Positions 7,818 to 16,970 of a stretch of 37,315 nucleotides of DNA are shown here, in pieces (position 1 is the stretch's first letter; each line of letters begins with the position of its first letter). The DNA is taken from the NCBI GenBank assembly GCA_944324905.1, contig CALUYB010000014.1, positions 1-37,315 on the forward strand. Direction: 5' to 3'. The notes under the pieces were generated by a model. The model searched no databases, was not told the DNA's origin, and saw only the letters and a list, made by a program, of their open reading frames with translations. Both the position numbers and the translations under genes were made by a program. Source of the DNA: Candidatus Gastranaerophilales bacterium. Lineage in GTDB: Bacteria; Cyanobacteriota; Vampirovibrionia; Gastranaerophilales; Gastranaerophilaceae.

Positions 7818-9893
7818 ATGAAAGTTAATTTGGTGCATTTTGCACAAAGATACTACAGCCAAAGCAACAACAAAACAAGAAACAATAAGGAAGTTAATCA
7901 AAATAACGATTTTTCCATGTTTCACAATTATGCTGCGCTTTTAAATAAAGGCTTAATTAATTTTTGCGGCAAAGAAAAATCATTTAGCGAGCAATTAGAA
8001 AAACGTCTTGAAAAATCAAATAATGATGAATTGTTTGAGTTTCTTGATGAAAAATTAAGACAAAGGGCAGAAGATAGAAAAATAGCAAAAAGTGTAATTG
8101 ATGACGTCGTACAAAATGCAATGGTTGAAATGCTTATTACACTAAATGATTTTAATGATTCTGAAATTAATAAACAAGAATTAATAGAAAAAATTAATAA
8201 TATTTATGAAAATTTAAAGGCAACAAGAGAAGATTATGCAACAGATTTAAGAACAAAAAGCTTGCAAGAAAAACTCGCAAATACTGATAATGCAATTGAA
8301 TATTTTATACCAGATGACGAAGATCACAGGATAAAATACTTAAAAAAAGCTGATAATAAAACAAAAGAAAAATACAAAAAAGAATTAGAAAAAGTACTGG
8401 AAAATGTTGATTTAAAGGATAGGGAAAGGCAGTTTTTATCAGAAAGATATAGTAATACGGGAAAAACTACATACAGAGAGCTTGGGGAAAAATATGGTAT
8501 TAAACTAAACACCGCAAGAAAAATAATACAAGGAACTTTGCGAAAAATACAAATTGCAAATAATAAACTGCCAAAAGAAATACAGGAAAATATTGAAGAA
8601 CTTGTAAAAAGATTCAATAGTGAAGGGCTAACGTATAAAAAATATCTGCAAGCATGTGTTGGTCAGCCTCAATTGTTTGAAGAACCTGCTGAAAAAATTG
8701 AAAAATATGTTAGAGATTTAGTTAAGAAGTTTAAAAAAGAAGGATTGACGGTTAACGATTATCTACATGATGCTTGCTTAAAACAAGTTCAATTATTCTA
8801 CCTGTCACCAGACACAATTAAAAACAATGTTAGAGATTTAGTTAAGAAATTTGAAAATGAAGGATTGACTGTTGAAGATTATCTGCATAAAGCTTGCTTA
8901 AAACGACCATCATTATTCTGTCAAAAACCAGACACAATTGAAAACAATGTTAGAGATTTAGTTAAGAAATTTGAAAATGAAGGATTAACTGTTGAAGATT
9001 ATCTACATAAAGCTTGCTTAAAACAAGTTCAATTATTCCATCAATCACCGGACACAATTGAAAGTAATGTTAGAGATTTAGTTAAGAAATTTGAAAATGA
9101 AGGATTGACTGTTGAAGATTATCTGCATAAAGCTTGCTTAAAACGACCATCATTATTCTGTCAAAAACCAGACACAATTGAAAACAATGTTAGAGATTTA
9201 GTTAAGAAATTTGAAAATGAAGGATTGACTGTTGAAGATTATCTGCATAAAGCTTGTTTAAAAAAAGTTCAATTATTCTACCTGTCACCAGACACAATTG
9301 AAAACAATGTTAGAGATTTAGTTAAGAAATTTGAAAACGAAGGATTAACTGTTGAAGATTATCTACATAAAGCTTGCTTAAAACAACCATCGTTATTCTA
9401 TCTTTCACCAGACACAATTGAAAACAATGTTAGAGATTTAGTTAAGAAATTTGAAAATGAAGGATTAACCGTTAAGGATTATATACAAGCTTGTTTAAAA
9501 CAACCTCCATTATTCCATCAATCCCCTAAAACTATAGCAAATCATATAAAAGCAATGCTGTTTATCAACAAAAACAACAATAAAAATTTAAATCAAGACG
9601 AAATATGGGAAATGTTGCTAGCTAAACCACTTTTTATGTGTTGTACAAACAAAACAAATTACTCATATCTGCTGAGAAAGCAAATGTTCCCGCATAAAAA
9701 TCCAAAAGGATTAAGTGGTAATGGAAAAGTAAATCAAAAGATAATCGACTATCTAAAAGCAAATCCTGATTTATCATTCAGCTTTTCAATAATAAAGGAT
9801 GAAATGAGTAATGAATTTATAGAATACACTAAAAAGCTTGGGTTTGAGGCAACTGGCAGAGATGATGTATTTAATATTGCAATAGAAAATTAA
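7818..9893 (+). CDS. Sigma-factor-like protein with eight 40-residue repeats
   Basis: A 691-residue protein of no family I can name. Residues 1-60 are low-complexity with an I-N-F-C-G motif at 47-51. Residues about 75-135 include S-V-I-D-D-V-V-Q-N-A-M-V-E-M-L, resembling sigma-70 region 2 helices. Residues about 190-248 (L-K-D-R-E-R-Q-F-L...T-Y-R-E-L-G-E-K-Y-G-I-K-L-N-T-A-R-K-I) look like a sigma region 4 helix-turn-helix. Eight helical repeats fill 259-572. The last 119 residues match the C-terminus of the protein at 16971-18131. The repeat pattern (G-L-T..Y-L..C-L-K-x-P-x-L-F..S-P-x-T-I) recalls mTERF-type solenoids, suggesting nucleic acid binding; this is inference. No Shine-Dalgarno is seen; a small inverted repeat (ACAAGT/ACTTGT) abuts the ATG. 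Confidence 0.75.
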   Translation: MKVNLVHFAQRYYSQSNNKTRNNKEVNQNNDFSMFHNYAALLNKGLINFCGKEKSFSEQLEKRLEKSNNDELFEFLDEKLRQRAEDRKIAKSVIDDVVQNAMVEMLITLNDFNDSEINKQELIEKINNIYENLKATREDYATDLRTKSLQEKLANTDNAIEYFIPDDEDHRIKYLKKADNKTKEKYKKELEKVLENVDLKDRERQFLSERYSNTGKTTYRELGEKYGIKLNTARKIIQGTLRKIQIANNKLPKEIQENIEELVKRFNSEGLTYKKYLQACVGQPQLFEEPAEKIEKYVRDLVKKFKKEGLTVNDYLHDACLKQVQLFYLSPDTIKNNVRDLVKKFENEGLTVEDYLHKACLKRPSLFCQKPDTIENNVRDLVKKFENEGLTVEDYLHKACLKQVQLFHQSPDTIESNVRDLVKKFENEGLTVEDYLHKACLKRPSLFCQKPDTIENNVRDLVKKFENEGLTVEDYLHKACLKKVQLFYLSPDTIENNVRDLVKKFENEGLTVEDYLHKACLKQPSLFYLSPDTIENNVRDLVKKFENEGLTVKDYIQACLKQPPLFHQSPKTIANHIKAMLFINKNNNKNLNQDEIWEMLLAKPLFMCCTNKTNYSYLLRKQMFPHKNPKGLSGNGKVNQKIIDYLKANPDLSFSFSIIKDEMSNEFIEYTKKLGFEATGRDDVFNIAIEN
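8592..9533 (+). repeat. Tandem 120-bp coding repeats
   Basis: Repeat starts at 8592 (diverged, 105 bp), 8697, 8817, 8937, 9057, 9177, 9297 and 9417 (117 bp). Units three to seven are nearly identical, even at synonymous sites, which points to recent tandem duplication or gene conversion. The third and fifth units differ only at the first few codons. Within each 40-residue unit the changes fall mainly at positions 30-32 and 35-37, around a constant L-F and P. Confidence 0.95.
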
Positions 9894-9896
9894 AAA

Positions 9897-9920
9897 ACGG
9901 CGGATTATTAAATCCGCCGT
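9897..9920 (-). terminator. Intrinsic terminator of the SLH gene
   Basis: Perfect 10-bp stem (ACGGCGGATT / AATCCGCCGT) with a 4-base loop. On the minus strand it is followed by TTTTTTA, a textbook terminator for the gene ending at 9940. On the plus side the tract is CACAAAC, so it is weaker for the repeat-protein gene. Confidence 0.88.
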
Positions 9921-9939
9921 CACAAACTTTAAATCCAGA

Positions 9940-11379
9940 TTAGAATATAATCAACAATTCTTCACCAGGATTTAAGCTAGATGCATTTGATAAGCTTGGA
10001 ACGATTAAGTAAACAATTTCGTCACCAATTTCATAAATTACACCAAAAACACCGCCAATGATGTTTTTGCAAGTATCATAGATACCTTTACCAAGTGTAA
10101 TAAATGAGCTGCCAAATCTCTTAACACCAGCAACTGGTTGCAAGCAAAGAGTATCAACAAAACCATCAGATACTTCATCGCCGATTTCTTCAACGCCATT
10201 TGCAGCAATGTTTACGCCGGTACCAACTGTTCTACCAGAAACACCAACGATTCTAGCTGCAGCAGAGAAAGGTGCGCCAAACAATCTTGCAATGAAGTTA
10301 GGATTTTTAATTTCATTTGCTTGAGCTTCTGTGATGTTTTTAGGGAATTCTACAACACAGTCGCCATTTTTAATTTCTAAGAATTTAACCTTAATGAAAC
10401 CTGGGTTTTTAAGTCCGGGACGTTTAACAGCAACAACTTCACCTTTAACTTTTGAACCAGCTGGGAAAACATTGTTATTGATTTCAACTTCCTTAGTTGT
10501 AACAGCTGCAAATTTTTGTCCGATATTTGAAGTTTTAGCACTGATTCTGTCGCAAAGTTTTACGTTCAAATAAACAGGTTTATATGATTTTACACAATCA
10601 GGTGCAAATTTGTCTTTCGCAATTTTGCCATTTGCAATTGCAAAGTTAGTTCTAAGAGTACCAATTAAGTATGCAACTTGCTCTTTTGATAAGTACATAT
10701 CATCATTAACTCTTTTTGGATCAGGAACTTGATCTAATAATTCAGAGTTTACAACTTCTTTTGCAGCGCCAACTGCCCAAGAAGGAATGTACTCAATTGT
10801 TTTTCCGTTAAATTCAGGAACTAAAAGACTTTTGTCTGTAGGAACATCGATTAGTTGAGCAACAACTGCAAAAACTTCAGCTTTTGTTATAGGTTGATCT
10901 GGTTTAAATGTTTTATCGGGATAGCCAATCATAACACCAGCGTTGGTTGCTCTTGCAATCCACTCGTTTGCCCAGTAATTTTGAGCAACGTCAGAGTATT
11001 TTTTTGTTTTGCCAACAGGTTTAATATCAAAACCTTCTGACAATACAACTGCCATTTCTGAACGCAAGATAGGCATTTTTGGGTTAAATAATTCTCCGCC
11101 GCTTCTTTCTTTAATTAGAGAAAGCACATCTCTTGCCCAAGAGTCAACGTAAACTGAATCTTTATTTTTAATACCGATTCTGTTTTTTGTTTTGTAGATT
11201 TTACCACCGGTTTGATAAACCTTGTTGCCATCTACATAAGTTTGCGCTTCAGCATTAAATAATGTTGGGTGTGCATAACCTTCAATTTGACCTTCCTTAC
11301 ATGGGCCTGCAAATACAGCAGTTGCACTTAGGGCAAGTACCATAACGGAAGCTGCAAAAAGTTTTTTAATCTTTTCCAT
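9940..11379 (-). CDS. SLH-domain envelope protein
   Basis: A 479-residue exported protein. I place the start at 11379 because AGGAGAA lies six bases upstream and the signal peptide then begins directly (M-E-K-I-K-K-L...A-V-F-A, cleavage near 24); an in-frame ATG 24 bases earlier lacks this site. Residues about 80-240 hold three S-layer-homology-like segments, the clearest at 126-178 (Y-S-D-V...W-A-N-E-W-I...G-Y-P-D-K-T-F-K-P-D-Q-P-I-T-K-A-E). SLH domains anchor proteins to cell-wall polymers. The remaining 240 residues are beta-rich with Gly/Val stretches and no 16-strand OprB porin, unlike many cyanobacterial SLH proteins. A strong own promoter and terminator suggest abundant expression. Confidence 0.85.
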   Translation of the reverse strand: MEKIKKLFAASVMVLALSATAVFAGPCKEGQIEGYAHPTLFNAEAQTYVDGNKVYQTGGKIYKTKNRIGIKNKDSVYVDSWARDVLSLIKERSGGELFNPKMPILRSEMAVVLSEGFDIKPVGKTKKYSDVAQNYWANEWIARATNAGVMIGYPDKTFKPDQPITKAEVFAVVAQLIDVPTDKSLLVPEFNGKTIEYIPSWAVGAAKEVVNSELLDQVPDPKRVNDDMYLSKEQVAYLIGTLRTNFAIANGKIAKDKFAPDCVKSYKPVYLNVKLCDRISAKTSNIGQKFAAVTTKEVEINNNVFPAGSKVKGEVVAVKRPGLKNPGFIKVKFLEIKNGDCVVEFPKNITEAQANEIKNPNFIARLFGAPFSAAARIVGVSGRTVGTGVNIAANGVEEIGDEVSDGFVDTLCLQPVAGVKRFGSSFITLGKGIYDTCKNIIGGVFGVIYEIGDEIVYLIVPSLSNASSLNPGEELLIIF

Positions 11380-11434
11380 CAGTTCTCCTATTCTTTTAAT
11401 CAACCCGTATTTATTACATACTTACAACGCAAGT

Positions 11435-11463
11435 ATTATGAGGCAAAAATGCAAGAATGTCAA
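11435..11463 (-). promoter_or_regulatory. Sigma-70-type promoter of the SLH gene
   Basis: On the minus strand a perfect TTGACA (11458-11463) is separated by 17 bases from CATAAT (11435-11440), about 55 bases before the start codon. It is back to back with the dapB promoter. Confidence 0.8.
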
Positions 11464-11515
11464 GCAAATTAACCTTTTTTGTAAAGTTTTTAAAATGTGA
11501 AAATTGTTAAGTTTA

Positions 11516-11544
11516 TTGAAATTATGAGCAATTTATGGGATAAT
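11516..11544 (+). promoter_or_regulatory. Sigma-70-type promoter of dapB-asd-dapA
   Basis: TTGAAA (11516-11521), 17-base spacer, GATAAT (11539-11544), 37 bases before the dapB ATG, which has a GGAG site. Confidence 0.78.
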
Positions 11545-11581
11545 TTTCTAGCAAAAAATACAACGTTTAACGGAGAAAAAT

Positions 11582-12361
11582 ATGACTATTAAAATTGCAG
11601 TTACAGGGGCGCTTGGAAAAATGGGTCAAGAGGTTGTAAAAGCGGTTATTGCAGATAGTGATTGCGAACTTGTTTGTGCAATTGATAAGTTTAATTTAGG
11701 TTTTAATGTACATGGTGATGTTGCAATAGAGGGTGATATTAAAAAAGCTTTTGAACTTAAAAAACCTGATGTTGTAATTGACTTTACACAACCGGATGTA
11801 ATTTTTGAAAATATAAAAATTTATTTAGACTTAGGTGTAAAATCCGTTATTGGCACGACTGGTCTAAGCTCAGAACAACTTTCTCAAATAGAAAAATTAA
11901 CAAAAGAAAAAAATACAGGCTGTTTTATTGCGCCCAATTTTTCAACAGGTGCTGTGATTATGATGAAATTTGCGCAACTTGCTGCAAAATATTTTAATAA
12001 TGCAGAAATCATTGAATTTCATCATAATCAAAAGAAAGACGCGCCTTCAGGAACCGCAATAAAAACAGCAGAGCTAATGTCGCAAGTTAATTCCAATTTT
12101 AAAGAAGGAAATGTTGAAGAAAAAGAACTGATAAAAGGTTCACGTGGCGGTAACTTTGAAAAAGCTCAAATTAACATTCATTCAGTTAGAATGCCTGGTT
12201 TTGTTGCCTCGCAAGAAGTAATATTTGGCTCCATGGGTCAAACTCTTAAAATTAGACATGACTCAATAAATCGAGAATGCTATATGGACGGTGTTTTAAT
12301 GGCCGTAAAACACGTTGCTAAAAATAATAATTTCACATATGGATTGGAGAATATTTTATGA
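11582..12361 (+). CDS. dapB: 4-hydroxy-tetrahydrodipicolinate reductase
   Basis: A 259-residue NAD(P)H-dependent reductase making tetrahydrodipicolinate in lysine/meso-DAP synthesis. The Rossmann motif G-A-L-G-K-M-G is at 9-15. The catalytic block E-F-H-H-N-Q-K-K-D-A-P-S-G-T-A covers 145-159 with H147/H148. The nucleotide-facing G-T-T-G is at 91-94. It is the first gene of the operon, with its own promoter, and its stop overlaps the asd start by four bases (ATGA). Confidence 0.97.
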   Translation: MTIKIAVTGALGKMGQEVVKAVIADSDCELVCAIDKFNLGFNVHGDVAIEGDIKKAFELKKPDVVIDFTQPDVIFENIKIYLDLGVKSVIGTTGLSSEQLSQIEKLTKEKNTGCFIAPNFSTGAVIMMKFAQLAAKYFNNAEIIEFHHNQKKDAPSGTAIKTAELMSQVNSNFKEGNVEEKELIKGSRGGNFEKAQINIHSVRMPGFVASQEVIFGSMGQTLKIRHDSINRECYMDGVLMAVKHVAKNNNFTYGLENIL

Positions 12362-13380
12362 CAAACAAAAAACCCAACATTGCAGTACTAGGTGCATCAG
12401 GCGTAGTAGGCAGAGAAATTTTAGGAATACTTGCTGAAAGCAATATTGAATTTAATGATATAAAATTTCTTGCTTCCAAGCGTTCTGCGGGTAATAAAAT
12501 AGAATTTAAGGGCAAAGAATATACAATCATTGAGGCAACACCGGATGTTTTTGAAGGTGTAAATGTGGTCTTGGCATCAGCTGGCGGCTCAACAAGCCTT
12601 GCACTTGCTCCAGAAGCCGTTAAAAGAGGTGCTGTATACATTGACAACTCAAGCGCTTTTCGTATGGAAGAAGATGTGCCGCTTGTTATAGCAGGAGTCA
12701 ATGACGAAGATCTAAGAAAACACAAAGGCATTATTGCAAACCCAAATTGCTCGACTTCACAATTAATGCTTGCACTAAAACCGCTTCATGATTATGCAAA
12801 TATTAAAAGGCTTATTGTATCAACATATCAAGCAGTATCTGGTGCAGGTCTTGCAGCTATTGAAGAATTAACAGACAACACAAAAACAAACTTAATAGGT
12901 ATGCCATATGACAATAAAGCGTTCAAACATGAAATTGGCTTTAACGTTATTCCACAAATTGATATGTTCTGTGAAAACGGCTATACAAAAGAAGAAATGA
13001 AAGTAACGAACGAAACAAGAAAAATTTTACATTTAGATAAATCTGTTCCAATTTCATGCACAGCGGTAAGAGTTCCCGTTTACATCGGCCACTCTGAAGC
13101 AGTAAGCATAGAATTTGAAAAACCAATTGATGCAAATAAAACAAGAGAAATATTAAAAAATGCATATGGTGTCAATGTTATAGATGACCCTGAACATTAC
13201 GCTTACCCGACACCAAAAGATGCAGCAGGAAAAGACCCTGTGTTTGTAGGTAGAATCAGAAATTCAATTGCATTTGAAAATGGTATTGACTTTTTCTGTG
13301 TAGCAGACAACTTAAGAATAGGTGCAGCATTAAACACTGTAAGACTGGCTCAAAAAGTTATTGAAATGGGTCTTTATTAA
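12358..13380 (+). CDS. asd: Aspartate-semialdehyde dehydrogenase
   Basis: A 340-residue NADPH-dependent enzyme that makes aspartate semialdehyde, the substrate of DapA. The N-terminal motif is G-A-S-G-V-V-G (12-18), the active-site Cys is C131 in A-N-P-N-C-S-T, and the dimer/catalytic block includes the conserved S-G-A-G. It is translationally coupled to dapB. Placing asd between dapB and dapA supplies the two substrates of DapA's pathway from one transcript. Confidence 0.97.
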   Translation: MTNKKPNIAVLGASGVVGREILGILAESNIEFNDIKFLASKRSAGNKIEFKGKEYTIIEATPDVFEGVNVVLASAGGSTSLALAPEAVKRGAVYIDNSSAFRMEEDVPLVIAGVNDEDLRKHKGIIANPNCSTSQLMLALKPLHDYANIKRLIVSTYQAVSGAGLAAIEELTDNTKTNLIGMPYDNKAFKHEIGFNVIPQIDMFCENGYTKEEMKVTNETRKILHLDKSVPISCTAVRVPVYIGHSEAVSIEFEKPIDANKTREILKNAYGVNVIDDPEHYAYPTPKDAAGKDPVFVGRIRNSIAFENGIDFFCVADNLRIGAALNTVRLAQKVIEMGLY

Positions 13381-13391
13381 GGAGAAGAAGT

Positions 13392-14297
13392 ATGACAATC
13401 AGATATGACGCAGGCGAAGTTATAACGGCAATGGTAACTCCGTTTAATGAAAAACGTGAAATAGACTACCCTGCAGTTGAAAGACTTGCAAAACATCTTG
13501 TAAACACAGGCTCAGATGCAGTTTTGGTAGCGGGCACAACAGGAGAAAGTCCAACCCTAACTCATGAAGAAGAATACGAGCTTTTGTACACCGTTAAAGG
13601 CACAGTTAGCGGTAGCGCAAAAGTAATAATGGGTGCAGGTTCAAACTCTACAAGAACAGCAGTTGATGTTACAAAAAAAGTTGAAAGCCTGGGAGCAGAC
13701 GCTATTTTATCAGTTGTGCCATACTACAACAAACCCAATCAACAAGGCATGATTGAACACTTTGGTGCAATTGCAAAAAGTACAAACTTGCCAATAATTT
13801 TATACAACATACCATCTCGCACAGGCGTGAATATGTTACCTCAGACAGTTGCCTTTCTTGCAAAAGAATATTCAAACATTGTCGCACTAAAACAATCCAA
13901 TTCTGATTTAGACTTGATTTCAGAGCTTAAAGCGCAATGTCCAAAAGATTTTGCAATATATTGCGGTGATGACAGCCTTACACTCCCCATGCTATCTTTG
14001 GGCGCACATGGTGTAATTTCTGTAGCATCCCATGTTGTAGGCGAAGAAATTAAATCCATGATTCACAACTACAAATCAGGTCAGGTAAAGGCTGCAAGAA
14101 ACATGCATCAAATGCTTTTTCCATTATTTAAAAAGTTATTTATGGCGCCCAACCCTGTGCCTGTTAAGGCAGTGCTTTCAAGGTTGAAGCTTATTGAAAA
14201 TTATGTAAGGCGACCTTTGTTTGAACTAAATGAAATAGAACGATCAGAGCTTTTTGACTGTTTAAGCGAAGTCTTAGAAACTCTCAAAAATAACTAA
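13392..14297 (+). CDS. dapA: 4-hydroxy-tetrahydrodipicolinate synthase
   Basis: A 301-residue TIM-barrel aldolase condensing pyruvate with aspartate semialdehyde. The Schiff-base lysine is K167 in A-L-K-Q-S-N; many relatives have K-E-A/D there, so the Q is a small variation. Catalytic Y138 lies in L-Y-N-I-P-S-R-T, and T49/T50 in G-T-T-G-E-S. GGAGAAG precedes the ATG at good spacing, eleven bases after asd. Its product goes to DapB and then to the DapL aminotransferase at 21869-23041. Confidence 0.96.
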   Translation: MTIRYDAGEVITAMVTPFNEKREIDYPAVERLAKHLVNTGSDAVLVAGTTGESPTLTHEEEYELLYTVKGTVSGSAKVIMGAGSNSTRTAVDVTKKVESLGADAILSVVPYYNKPNQQGMIEHFGAIAKSTNLPIILYNIPSRTGVNMLPQTVAFLAKEYSNIVALKQSNSDLDLISELKAQCPKDFAIYCGDDSLTLPMLSLGAHGVISVASHVVGEEIKSMIHNYKSGQVKAARNMHQMLFPLFKKLFMAPNPVPVKAVLSRLKLIENYVRRPLFELNEIERSELFDCLSEVLETLKNN

Positions 14298-14301
14298 TTT
14301 T

Positions 14302-14323
14302 AAGCCTCCTTTTTTGGAGGCTT
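14302..14323. terminator. Terminator between dapA and uvrB
   Basis: AAGCCTCC / GGAGGCTT with a T6 loop lies between convergent stop codons. The T-rich flank is modest on both sides, so it may serve both genes. Confidence 0.7.
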
Positions 14324-14326
14324 TAA

Positions 14327-16312
14327 TTATACTAAATCCCTTAACTTTTTAATTTGATCGCGTATTTCTGCCGCACGCTCAAAATCAAGCAATTTTGCAG
14401 CCTTATGCATATCTTTTTCAAGCTTGTTTAATAGTTTTGGCAAGTCTTTTTTGTCAACATTAAATTCGCTCATTTGCTCGGCTACAATATCCTCTAAACT
14501 CCTATAGCTTGCAACAAGGCTTAGCAAATTATTCTCAATAGATTTCTTAATTGTCTTTGGCACAATATTATGCTCTTTATTAAAGGCAATTTGCAATTTT
14601 CTGCGCCTGTTTGTTTCATCAATCGCAAGACGCATAGAATCAGTTATTTTATCAGCGTACATAATAACATGCCCTGAAGCATTCCTTGCGCTTCTTCCTA
14701 TTGTTTGAATTAAAGACGTTTCACACCTTAAAAAACCTTCCTTATCTGCATCCATAATTGCAACAAGAGACACCTCGGGTATATCAAGTCCCTCTCTTAA
14801 AAGGTTTACACCCACTAAAACATCAAACTCGCCCAGTCTTAAATCCCTTAAAATTTCAACACGCTCAAGAGATTGCACGCCACTGTGCAAATACCTTACT
14901 CTTACACCCTGTTGTAAAAGGTATTGGGTCAAATCTTCCGCCATTTTTTTTGTTAAAGTAGTTACAAGAATACGTTCCTTTTTATCGGCAACTTTTTTAA
15001 TTTCTAGCATAAGATTTTGCACTTGACCCTCAGTCGGGCGAACATCAATTTCAGGGTCCAACAACCCTGTGGGGCGAATAATTTGCTCAACAATTTGTTC
15101 TGAATTATTTCGTTCAAAATCAGCAGGGGTAGCTGAAATAAAAATTTTCTGCCCAATTTTACTCCAAAACTCATCAAATGTTAAAGGGCGGTTGTCTTTT
15201 GCACAAGGAAGTCTGAAACCATAATCAACAAGCACTTCTTTTCTTGATTTATCACCAAAATACATACCTTTAAGTTGCGGCAGAGTTACGTGTGATTCAT
15301 CAATAACCACAAGAAAATCTTTAGGAAAATAATCAAGCAATGTAGCAGGAGCAGTCCCCGGGGCGCGACGCTCAATTATTCTTGAGTAATTTTCAATGCC
15401 TGAACAGTAGCCCATTTCTTTAATCATTTCCATATCATAGTGAACCCTTTGTTCAAGGCGTTGCGCCTCAACCAGCTTATTTTGTGCGTGTAATTCATTT
15501 AATCTTTGCCTTAATTCCAAATTAATAAGACGAATTGTTTCATCTAAATCATCATCATATGCAAGATAGTGCACAGCAGGATATATAACGGTTTCAGAAA
15601 CATTCTCTAGAACCTCACCTGTAACAGAGTCAATTCTTGAAATTTTTTCAATCTCGTCGCCAAAAAAATAAATTCTTGTGATTATTTTTTCATAACTTGG
15701 CATAATTTCGACAATATCGCCACGAGCTCTAAAAGTTGCACGTCTTAATTCAACATCATTTCTTTCATATCTTGTAGTTACAAGGTGAGTTAAAAGTTCT
15801 TGACGAGAAATTTCTTGTCCGACTTTTAAAGTAATAGAGCCTCTAAAGTAGTTTTCAGGTAAACCCAAACCATAAATACAACTAACAGACGCTACAACAA
15901 TTACATCATTTCTTTCATACAAACTGCGTGTTGTATTGTGTCTAAGTCTATCAATTTCATCATTTATTGTCGCTGATTTTTCAATATATGTGTCAGTTCT
16001 TGGAATGTAGGCCTCTGGCTGGTAATAATCATAATAACTTATAAAATATTCAACAGCATTATTGGGGAAAAGTTCTCTAAATTCATTATATAATTGAGCT
16101 GCAAGAGTTTTATTGTGCGCAATTACAAGGGTAGGCTTTTGGACTTTTTCAATAACATTTGCAATCGTAAAAGTCTTACCGCTACCTGTAACACCAAGCA
16201 AGGTTTGATTTTCAAACCCATGGTTTAACCCATCCACCAGCGATTGTATTGCATATGGCTGATCGCCAGCAGGTTTATGATTAGACACAATTTCAAATTT
16301 CTTTTCAATCAT
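14327..16312 (-). CDS. uvrB: Excinuclease ABC subunit B
   Basis: A 661-residue helicase-like damage-verifying subunit of nucleotide excision repair. Walker A is G-V-T-G-S-G-K-T (40-47). The beta-hairpin region [12 protein letters not shown] follows near 92-103. Walker B-type V-V-I-D-E-S-H lies mid-protein, the helicase motif Q-T-I-G-R-S-A-R-N is toward the end, and a C-terminal UVR motif ([15 protein letters not shown]) binds UvrC/UvrA. Length is standard. No strong Shine-Dalgarno is seen before the ATG. It stands alone here. Confidence 0.98.
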   Translation of the reverse strand: MIEKKFEIVSNHKPAGDQPYAIQSLVDGLNHGFENQTLLGVTGSGKTFTIANVIEKVQKPTLVIAHNKTLAAQLYNEFRELFPNNAVEYFISYYDYYQPEAYIPRTDTYIEKSATINDEIDRLRHNTTRSLYERNDVIVVASVSCIYGLGLPENYFRGSITLKVGQEISRQELLTHLVTTRYERNDVELRRATFRARGDIVEIMPSYEKIITRIYFFGDEIEKISRIDSVTGEVLENVSETVIYPAVHYLAYDDDLDETIRLINLELRQRLNELHAQNKLVEAQRLEQRVHYDMEMIKEMGYCSGIENYSRIIERRAPGTAPATLLDYFPKDFLVVIDESHVTLPQLKGMYFGDKSRKEVLVDYGFRLPCAKDNRPLTFDEFWSKIGQKIFISATPADFERNNSEQIVEQIIRPTGLLDPEIDVRPTEGQVQNLMLEIKKVADKKERILVTTLTKKMAEDLTQYLLQQGVRVRYLHSGVQSLERVEILRDLRLGEFDVLVGVNLLREGLDIPEVSLVAIMDADKEGFLRCETSLIQTIGRSARNASGHVIMYADKITDSMRLAIDETNRRRKLQIAFNKEHNIVPKTIKKSIENNLLSLVASYRSLEDIVAEQMSEFNVDKKDLPKLLNKLEKDMHKAAKLLDFERAAEIRDQIKKLRDLV

Positions 16313-16420
16313 ACCAACATTTTACACCAATAATTATCACTTATACAAAAACTTTCACAGCAGGCAAATTTTTTAATTTGTAAACATTATATCATTACAG
16401 AGCATAATAAAAGCAAAAAA

Positions 16421-16968
16421 ATGAAAATAATATAAGTTTTGGCGCAAGCCTGACTGATTTTTTACCAAAGTTCTGCACTACTTATTCAAGAATACAATAC
16501 TTAAGAAGTGACAAACAAATACAACAACTTATAAAAAACAACATTTTATTTCCTCAGACCATAGATGTTTTAGCACAAAAAGAATGTTTTTATAAAACAC
16601 TAGCATTACTAAACAACTCAAGCAACTGCAAGAGCAAGTACCCGAGATGAAAAACTTCACTCTATAAAATTTCTATCTATAATGCAAAGGATGTATGTCT
16701 AAAATTGTTTCGCAAGGGTAAACAAGATATCAATAACATATTTATGCCAAACATTGAAAACAAGCACGGACAATGCATTGAAATACAAAATTTACTTTTT
16801 GCAAATTCGCACTGCGATGATTTTGTAAAATTTTATTTCGGAAGGATTGGCACAAAAGGAAAAGACAATTTCAAAATAGCAAATGATAAAAGAATATGCA
16901 TAGACGCAGGTGTAATGGTAATTATTGATAACAAAACAGATGAAGCTATAACACGCTTTAATTATTAA
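16421..16968 (+). pseudogene. Decayed [NS]FxG-type gene
   Basis: One reading frame runs from about 16411 to 16968, broken by a single TGA at 16648-16650. It encodes an N-N-I-S-F-G-A-S start, matching the N-terminal motif of intact proteins in this window. The only ATG nearby (16421) is in a different frame, so a one-base indel near the start would restore M-K...I-S-F-G. The part after the TGA (to about residue 180) is Asn/Lys-rich with I-C-I-D-A-G-V-M-V-I-I-D-N-K near the end. I do not recognise the protein. It could instead be a short real gene from a TTG at 16705, but no ribosome site supports that. The 658-base gap between uvrB and the next gene holds only this. Confidence 0.6.
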
Positions 16969-16970
16969 CC

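Noticed and set aside
8592..9533. CRISPR array
   Set aside because: The repeats are 120 bp, contiguous without spacers, and in frame within one coding sequence.
16648..16650. UGA read as an amino acid
   Set aside because: No other gene in the window has an internal TGA, and the start of this frame is also broken, so decay is simpler.
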